Positions 59,069-64,000 of a stretch of 64,000 nt of DNA are shown here, piece after piece; position 1 is the stretch's first letter; each line of letters begins with the position of its first letter. Made by a program: the position numbers and the translations under genes. Source of the DNA: Archaeoglobus sp. UBA234 (GTDB taxonomy: Archaea; Halobacteriota; Archaeoglobi; Archaeoglobales; Archaeoglobaceae). Under the pieces are notes generated by a model that worked only from the letters and a program-made list of their open reading frames with translations, did not search any database and had not been told where the DNA came from. The stretch lies in the NCBI GenBank assembly GCA_002494625.1, contig DACH01000006.1:1-64000 (forward strand). Reading direction: 5' to 3'.

Positions 59069-59524
59069 CTACACCTCCTCCTCAGTTTTATCAATCACTC
59101 TGACATGGTCAGCCTTTACGGTAATTGGAATTGGAACGACTGCATCGATGAGCTCGACGGTAATTTCGTTCTTTGCCTCATCAACCCTCTTAACAACTGC
59201 AACCTCTCCCTTGAAAGGTCCCGATATTATCTCGACTTTATAGCTCTCTTTTATCTGCTCAGCTGCTTTTCTTGGAATGAGAAAATGTTCTATCTCGTGG
59301 AAACCAACCTCACCTTTCACGACACCTTTCACATGTGGAACTCCTCTTATTGCCTTCAGAAGGTCTTCCATCCCCTCTGCCTCAACGAAAACATATCCTT
59401 TGACTTCCTTAGGGGACATTATAGAGTATACAGATAACTGGTACTTCTTTACCGCCATCTCCATTAAATTCGCAACAACCCTCTCCTGGTTTGCGGTGGT
59501 TTTTAGAAGGAAAAACTTGCTCAT
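59069..59524 (-). CDS. spt5: transcription elongation factor Spt5 (NusG family)
   Basis: A 151-residue archaeal Spt5 with an NGN domain (FLLKTTANQERVVANLMEMA; GYVFVEAEGMEDLLKAIRG) and a KOW domain (ISGPFKGEVAVVKRVDEAK, about residues 100-118). It clamps RNA polymerase together with Spt4. Start ATG follows GGTG by six bases; secE is ten bases upstream. Confidence 0.93.
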   Translation of the reverse strand: MSKFFLLKTTANQERVVANLMEMAVKKYQLSVYSIMSPKEVKGYVFVEAEGMEDLLKAIRGVPHVKGVVKGEVGFHEIEHFLIPRKAAEQIKESYKVEIISGPFKGEVAVVKRVDEAKNEITVELIDAVVPIPITVKADHVRVIDKTEEEV

Positions 59525-59534
59525 GATTCACACC

Positions 59535-59717
59535 TTACACTAAGAAGTTTATAAGCTCAGTTATTAGATAAATGAGGAATCCTACGACTCCTATGAAGAA
59601 CATTACAGCTAAAGCTACCTTTGTTGTTGTGAAAAACTCCTCTTTATCTGGTTTTCTTGTCATTTTAAGCACATTGTAGTATTCCTTAAGCTTTTTCTGA
59701 ATATCTTTGTTAGCCAT
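59535..59717 (-). CDS. secE: protein translocase SecE/Sss1 (Sec61 gamma) subunit
   Basis: A 60-residue protein: a short amphipathic N-terminal helix (KKLKEYYNVLKMTRKPDKEEF) and one membrane helix (ALAVMFFIGVVGFLIYLITELI, about residues 32-54), the pattern of archaeal SecE. It belongs to the secE-spt5-rpl11 unit. Confidence 0.92.
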   Translation of the reverse strand: MANKDIQKKLKEYYNVLKMTRKPDKEEFFTTTKVALAVMFFIGVVGFLIYLITELINFLV

Positions 59718-59805
59718 ACGCTCTCTTTTCAGTCAATGGGTATTTGAAATTTTTTATGGAATGTTACAAAAATCAGGTGGGTATGCAGAATAAAAAAGGA
59801 AAAAG

Positions 59806-60906
59806 TCATTTCACTATATCTATTCCAAATCTTTTAGTGACAGGTAATCCCTTTCTTCCGAGAATCTGTGGGGATTTAACACCTGTGACTATCACAAGGG
59901 TTTGCATGGTGTTTTCAAGGCTTGGATCAATCATTGCTCCCCATATAATTCTTGCATCCGGGTCGACTTTGCTATAAATCTCTTCGACTACACTCTCAGC
60001 CTCCTCGATTGTCATGTCAGGACCTCCTGTAACATTTACAAGTGCAGCCTTTGCTCCTGAAATGTCAACTTCGAGAAGTGGACTCTTGAGCGCTTTTCTG
60101 ACAGATTCTGCAGCCTTATCTTCTCCACTTGCCTCTCCAAGCCCTATCATTGCAACTCCACCCTTCTCCATAACCGTTCTAACATCAGCAAAGTCGAGAT
60201 TTACAAGAGCAGGCTTGGTAATCAGTTCTGTGATGCCTTTGACTGCCCTCATAAGCACCTCATCTGCCACCTTAAAGGCAAGCTGAATTGGATAGTTGGG
60301 CACGACTTCAAGCAGTCTGTCGTTTGGAATCACAATAACAGTATCAGTAACCTCTCGTAATCTCTCAAGCCCTGCCTCGGCATTCTGTCTTCTAATCGCT
60401 CCTTCAGCTGAGAAGGGAAATGTTACTACCGCTATGGTTAGAGCTCCAGCTTCCTGAGCGGCTTCAGCTATAACAGGAGAAGCTCCAGTGCCCGTTCCAC
60501 CACCAAGACCACATGTTATGAAAACCAAGTCAGAACCATCGACAATCTGTTTCAGTTCCTCCTCATTCTCTCTTGCAGCTTCTTCTCCAATCTGAGGAAG
60601 ACTTCCGGCTCCAAGGCCTCTTGTTCTTTTTTTACCGATCAAAACCCTTCTGTGAGCTTTTGTGTAATAAAGGTGCTGAACATCAGTATTCACAGCATAG
60701 AGGTCTGCTCCCTCAATCCCCTCTTCATACATTCTGTTGATTGTATTGCATCCACTCCCTCCTACTCCGATTACCTTGATGACTGTCTTCAATTCGTGAA
60801 GCAGTTCGATGATTTCATCTTCAACTCCTTCAACTGGTTCTTTTTCCAGCCTTGAGGATTTTTCCCTTTCGGCTCTTTGAAGAGCTTCCTCCACAATAGA
60901 TTTCAT
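59806..60906 (-). CDS. ftsZ: cell division protein FtsZ
   Basis: A 366-residue FtsZ. The tubulin signature appears as CGLGGGTGTGASPVIAE (about residues 138-154), with GVGGSGCNTINRM earlier and FPFSAEGAIRRQNAEAGLERL. The N-terminal extension of about 40 residues is typical of archaeal FtsZ1. The ATG at 60906 has better SD spacing (GGGGAG plus six) than the ATG two codons upstream. It precedes secE by about 90 bases on the same strand. Confidence 0.95.
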   Translation of the reverse strand: MKSIVEEALQRAEREKSSRLEKEPVEGVEDEIIELLHELKTVIKVIGVGGSGCNTINRMYEEGIEGADLYAVNTDVQHLYYTKAHRRVLIGKKRTRGLGAGSLPQIGEEAARENEEELKQIVDGSDLVFITCGLGGGTGTGASPVIAEAAQEAGALTIAVVTFPFSAEGAIRRQNAEAGLERLREVTDTVIVIPNDRLLEVVPNYPIQLAFKVADEVLMRAVKGITELITKPALVNLDFADVRTVMEKGGVAMIGLGEASGEDKAAESVRKALKSPLLEVDISGAKAALVNVTGGPDMTIEEAESVVEEIYSKVDPDARIIWGAMIDPSLENTMQTLVIVTGVKSPQILGRKGLPVTKRFGIDIVK

Positions 60907-60974
60907 ATTCATCTCCCCTTGATAAATTTATAACCTACGAATAGTATATAAATCTTTGTTCTTAAATAAGGTTG

Positions 60975-62246
60975 ATGGTGGCGATATATGGCAGACTCTT
61001 CTACCGTGGAGAAATTGTTGAAGCAGGAATAGAAATCGAGGATGGAATCATAAAAAGAATTGACAAAAAAATTGAGGGTGAGAGGGTACAGGGCTTGATA
61101 TTACCTGCATCAATCGATGTTCATGTACATTTTAGGGACTTCGAGGAGGAAAAGAAGGAGACGATAAAATCAGGCAGTCTTTCAGCCTTGTATGGTGGAA
61201 ACTGTCTCGTTGTTGATCAACCCAATACAAAGCCGGTAATAGATGGCTTTGAAGAGTATGAAAGAAGGATGAAGGAGGCGGATAAAAAATCCTACATCGA
61301 TTATGCCCTGAACATGGGGCTGACAGCGAAAAATCATGAGGATATTGTTGAAATAATTAAAAAAGTTGAAGAGAGCTACAGAATACCTGCAATTGGTGAA
61401 GTCTTTCTTCAGCATGATAATCTGGAACTCCAGATTCCATACGAAGTACTTGCTGAAGTGAGAAAGAGCACATCAAAGCTTATAACTGTCCATGCTGAAA
61501 GTCCTGACCTAGCTGAGTCCACAGCATCTCTAAACTTCGATAAGCGCCCTCCTGAGGCTGAGATTGAGGCTGTAAAAAGGTGCCTTGAGATAGGCAACTT
61601 TCACTTCTGCCACATATCTACATATGATTCTGCTGTCATGATCTCTGACACAGATTCGACCTTTGAAGTCACACCCCATCATCTACTCCTCAACTATGAA
61701 GACCTGCTTAATCTGGGAAACTTCATAAATGTTAATCCACCCCTGAGGAGGAGGGTGGAAGCGGAGATGCTTTTCAATGTTCTTCAGCTTGCCGATGTGA
61801 TGGCTTCAGATCATGCTCCCCATACAATTGAGGACAAAAAGAACGGAGCTCCGGGTTTTCCTGGAGTTGAGACTACCTATCCGGTTATGGTAAATCTGAT
61901 GAGAAAGGGGTTGGTTGGCATCAGAACTCTTGTAAGCCTTATTGCAATAAATCCTGCCAGGATATTCGGTTTTGAGAAATATGGGGGGATAGAAGAGGGC
62001 AATTACGCAAACCTTGCAGTCTTCAACCTGAAGGCAGTTTTGAGGGTGAAGGCAGAAAATCTCCACACTATGGCTGAGTGGACACCCTTTGAGAATTTTG
62101 AGGCAGTATTTCCTGAAAAAGTTTATCTGAGGGGTGTACTTGCCCTTGAGAATGGGGAAGTGATGGTTGAGCCCGGGTGGAAGAAAAAAGAACTTTGTAA
62201 ACCAGAAGAGGAGAATGAAAAGGAGAATAAAGGGGAAGAAAACTAA
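60975..62246 (+). CDS. pyrC: dihydroorotase
   Basis: A 423-residue amidohydrolase: IDVHVHFRDF (HxH, about residues 46-55), HAESPDLAES, HISTYDSAVM and DHAPHTIEDK with the catalytic Asp; NVNPPLRRR lies in the substrate loop. It cyclises carbamoyl aspartate to dihydroorotate in pyrimidine synthesis. The last 20 residues are Lys/Glu-rich. Start ATG 60975, divergent from ftsZ across 68 bases. It converges with argS. Confidence 0.92.
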   Translation: MVAIYGRLFYRGEIVEAGIEIEDGIIKRIDKKIEGERVQGLILPASIDVHVHFRDFEEEKKETIKSGSLSALYGGNCLVVDQPNTKPVIDGFEEYERRMKEADKKSYIDYALNMGLTAKNHEDIVEIIKKVEESYRIPAIGEVFLQHDNLELQIPYEVLAEVRKSTSKLITVHAESPDLAESTASLNFDKRPPEAEIEAVKRCLEIGNFHFCHISTYDSAVMISDTDSTFEVTPHHLLLNYEDLLNLGNFINVNPPLRRRVEAEMLFNVLQLADVMASDHAPHTIEDKKNGAPGFPGVETTYPVMVNLMRKGLVGIRTLVSLIAINPARIFGFEKYGGIEEGNYANLAVFNLKAVLRVKAENLHTMAEWTPFENFEAVFPEKVYLRGVLALENGEVMVEPGWKKKELCKPEEENEKENKGEEN

Positions 62247-62252
62247 CCAATT

Positions 62253-63923
62253 TCACATCTTCTCCAGTGGCTCAATGCCTAAAACTCTAAGTCCATTCCT
62301 GAGAACGATTCTACTTGCATCAACTATTGCAAGTCTGTGCATCCTCAGCTCACTTTCTTCCTTCAACACCGGATGCAGTCTGTAGAATTCATTGAATTTT
62401 ATCGCTGCATCCAAAACATAGTCTGCAAAGACATTGGGTCTGAGTTCTTTGATAACTCTCTCAAGAACGGTTGTAAATTTGGAGAGGTGAAGAATGAGGT
62501 CTTTCTCTGATTGAGTGCAGAGTTCTCCTGATATTTCAAGATCTGGCATACCCTTCTCAACTGCTTTTCTTAGAATGCTGCAGGCTCTTGCATGGGAATA
62601 CTGGATGTAGCTTGCAGTCTGCCTCTCAAAGTCGAGGGCTTTTTTCCAGTCAAAGGTCATCGACTTCTCGGGAGCAAGTCTTACGAAATCGAATCTCAGA
62701 GCACCAACTGCGACACTTCTTGCAACTCTCTTCTTTTCCTCTTCAGGCATGTCTTTCTCTTTTATAATCTCGTAAGCCTCCTGATAGACTTTCTCAATAA
62801 GCTCATCGGCTGATATGAACTTTCCTTTTCTTGTACTCATCGAACCCTCTGGAAGTGATACAAACTCAAAGAATACTATTTCCGGCGGCTTCAGATTGAG
62901 AAGGGCGAGGATATCACTGAGCTGCTTGCCAATAAGCTTGTGGTCAGCTCCAAGAATGTTTATGAATCTATCGAAGTTCTCGTTTTTCCATGCGTGATAG
63001 GCAAGGTCTCTAGTTATGTAAAGGCTTGTACCGTTTTCCCTTCTGACAACCACATTTTTTTCGTATCCCTTTGACACGAGATCAATATACCAGGCACCAT
63101 CTTTTATCAAGAGCCCCATCTCATCGATTCTTTTCAGAATCATATCAACATATCCGTTTCTGATGAATTCAGACTCCCATATTACTTCATCATGCTTTAT
63201 ATTGAGTGATTCAAGGGTTTGCCTTATCCCTTCAAGGGCTTTTTCGACCATATTTTTGAACTCCAAGGAAACATCCTCATCACCGAGTTCGTATTTTAGC
63301 ATTATCTGATCAGCTTCCTGATTTATCTGCTCTGCCACCTTCTCATCCTCTTCTATCAGCCTGTTGATTGCAATGTATGCCTCTGCTACGGCATGGTCGG
63401 GTTTTTTATCACTCAGTCCAAATCTCCTTATTCCCAGAACAGCCAGAGCAATCTGTCTTCCCATATCGTTCGTGTAGTACTGAGTTCGCACATTGAAGCC
63501 GGCTTTTTTGAAGATTCTTGAGAGCGTATCACCAATTATGGAGTTTCTTAAATGCCCTATGTGCAGAGGTCCATCCGGATTTGCAGAAGTATGTTCAATA
63601 AGCACATTCCCCTGCTCCGTCATGCTTCCATAATCTTCATCTTCATCGAGAATGACATTCACAGCATCTTCCAGAAACTCCATGCTGGCGTAGAAATTTA
63701 TGTACCCATTGACAACCTCAACACTGCCAACATAGTCCGGAAGTTCTGTAGAAATACTCTCAACAATCTCTTCTGCAATATCAGCCGGTTTTTTTCTCTT
63801 CTCTTTTGCAAGTTTAAAGGCAACCGTGCAGGTAAGATCAGCATGCTCGCTTTCTCTGATAAACCTTTCATCGCTGAAATCTTCCAGACATTTCTCAACC
63901 TCTTTTCTGAAAACTCTGAACAT
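62253..63923 (-). CDS. argS: arginyl-tRNA synthetase
   Basis: A 556-residue class I ArgRS: N-terminal Add-1 domain (about residues 1-105), SANPDGPLHIGHLRNS with the HIGH motif, NDMGRQIALAVLG, the MSTRKGKF loop in place of KMSKS (normal for many ArgRS), and the helical C-terminal anticodon domain (RQTASYIQYSHARACSILR). The ATG is five bases after GGTG, which overlaps the stop of the upstream release-factor gene; the two are translated together. Confidence 0.96.
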   Translation of the reverse strand: MFRVFRKEVEKCLEDFSDERFIRESEHADLTCTVAFKLAKEKRKKPADIAEEIVESISTELPDYVGSVEVVNGYINFYASMEFLEDAVNVILDEDEDYGSMTEQGNVLIEHTSANPDGPLHIGHLRNSIIGDTLSRIFKKAGFNVRTQYYTNDMGRQIALAVLGIRRFGLSDKKPDHAVAEAYIAINRLIEEDEKVAEQINQEADQIMLKYELGDEDVSLEFKNMVEKALEGIRQTLESLNIKHDEVIWESEFIRNGYVDMILKRIDEMGLLIKDGAWYIDLVSKGYEKNVVVRRENGTSLYITRDLAYHAWKNENFDRFINILGADHKLIGKQLSDILALLNLKPPEIVFFEFVSLPEGSMSTRKGKFISADELIEKVYQEAYEIIKEKDMPEEEKKRVARSVAVGALRFDFVRLAPEKSMTFDWKKALDFERQTASYIQYSHARACSILRKAVEKGMPDLEISGELCTQSEKDLILHLSKFTTVLERVIKELRPNVFADYVLDAAIKFNEFYRLHPVLKEESELRMHRLAIVDASRIVLRNGLRVLGIEPLEKM

Positions 63924-63927
63924 TAAA

Positions 63928-64000
63928 TCACCTGTTATTGGGTTTGTACCTCAGAATGGCTGCCATCCCTCCAAAAGCATTCATGAGCATCGAACCCTCC
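63928..64000 (-). CDS. prf1: peptide chain release factor aRF1, C-terminal end (partial)
   Basis: The last 23 codons of a minus-strand gene are visible. EGSMLMNAFGGMAAILRYKP near the stop matches the conserved C-terminus of archaeal/eukaryotic release factor 1 (pattern AFGGIAAILRY). The TGA at 63928-63930 overlaps the SD of argS. The rest lies beyond the window. Confidence 0.7.
   Translation of the reverse strand, partial: EGSMLMNAFGGMAAILRYKPNNR

Overview
The window is archaeal chromosome. Informational genes are of archaeal type: uL11, the NusG-type Spt5, SecE/Sss1, FtsZ, the 3' end of aRF1, the aMBF1 factor, a D-aminoacyl-tRNA deacylase of the DtdA type, and an intron-containing tRNA-Tyr with C1:G72. 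Many genes have a TATA-like box about 26-30 bases before the start codon (leaderless), while operon-internal genes use a GGTG Shine-Dalgarno (SD) core about 5 bases before the start. A tungsten/molybdenum formylmethanofuran dehydrogenase operon, futalosine-pathway menaquinone genes, CoA-transferases and a 2-oxoacid:ferredoxin oxidoreductase together suggest the Archaeoglobales (Archaeoglobus, Ferroglobus or Geoglobus type). The order is an inference; I cannot name the species.

Layout: 0-13.5 kb holds dtdA, birA, an HD phosphohydrolase, a Mut7-C protein, a MoxR ATPase/VWA/GXGXG operon, an exported protein with a MacB-like ABC exporter, aMBF1, a methyltransferase-like gene and cysS. 13.5-22.4 kb is the accessory part: a probably transferred GrpB-family gene, a VIT-like membrane protein, an MBL hydrolase, a MutS-family ATPase, tRNA-Phe and tRNA-Tyr, and a gene-poor stretch with decayed genes, small hairpins and a possible att-type duplication of the tRNA-Tyr end. 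22.4-31.3 kb has a pair of class III CoA-transferases, a universal stress protein, several conserved archaeal genes and two MFS transporters.

31.4-35.4 kb is fwdDBAC. 36.5-41.9 kb is the phosphate system: pstSCAB-phoU on the minus strand, divergent from an AbrB-PhoU regulator. 41.9-47.4 kb holds mqnD and the mqnEAC operon, separated by a vapBC toxin-antitoxin pair. 47.5-53 kb holds a hexuloisomerase, an M42 peptidase and a secretion ATPase/membrane-platform pair. 53-58 kb is an operon of 2-oxoacid:ferredoxin oxidoreductase plus an amino-acid dehydrogenase, with a regulator and a ferredoxin nearby. 58-64 kb is housekeeping: rpl11, spt5, secE, ftsZ, pyrC, argS and the end of prf1.

The points most worth a second look are the MoxR-VWA-GXGXG operon (the ATPase carries a four-cysteine cluster and the third gene resembles FwdC); genes whose SD-matched start position is CTG or ATC rather than ATG/GTG/TTG (pstB, hxlB, a thioesterase); short-period tandem repeats in front of aMBF1 and in the pst/phoU divergent promoter; and the decayed island around tRNA-Tyr. 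No CRISPR array, rRNA, complete insertion sequence or replication origin was seen.
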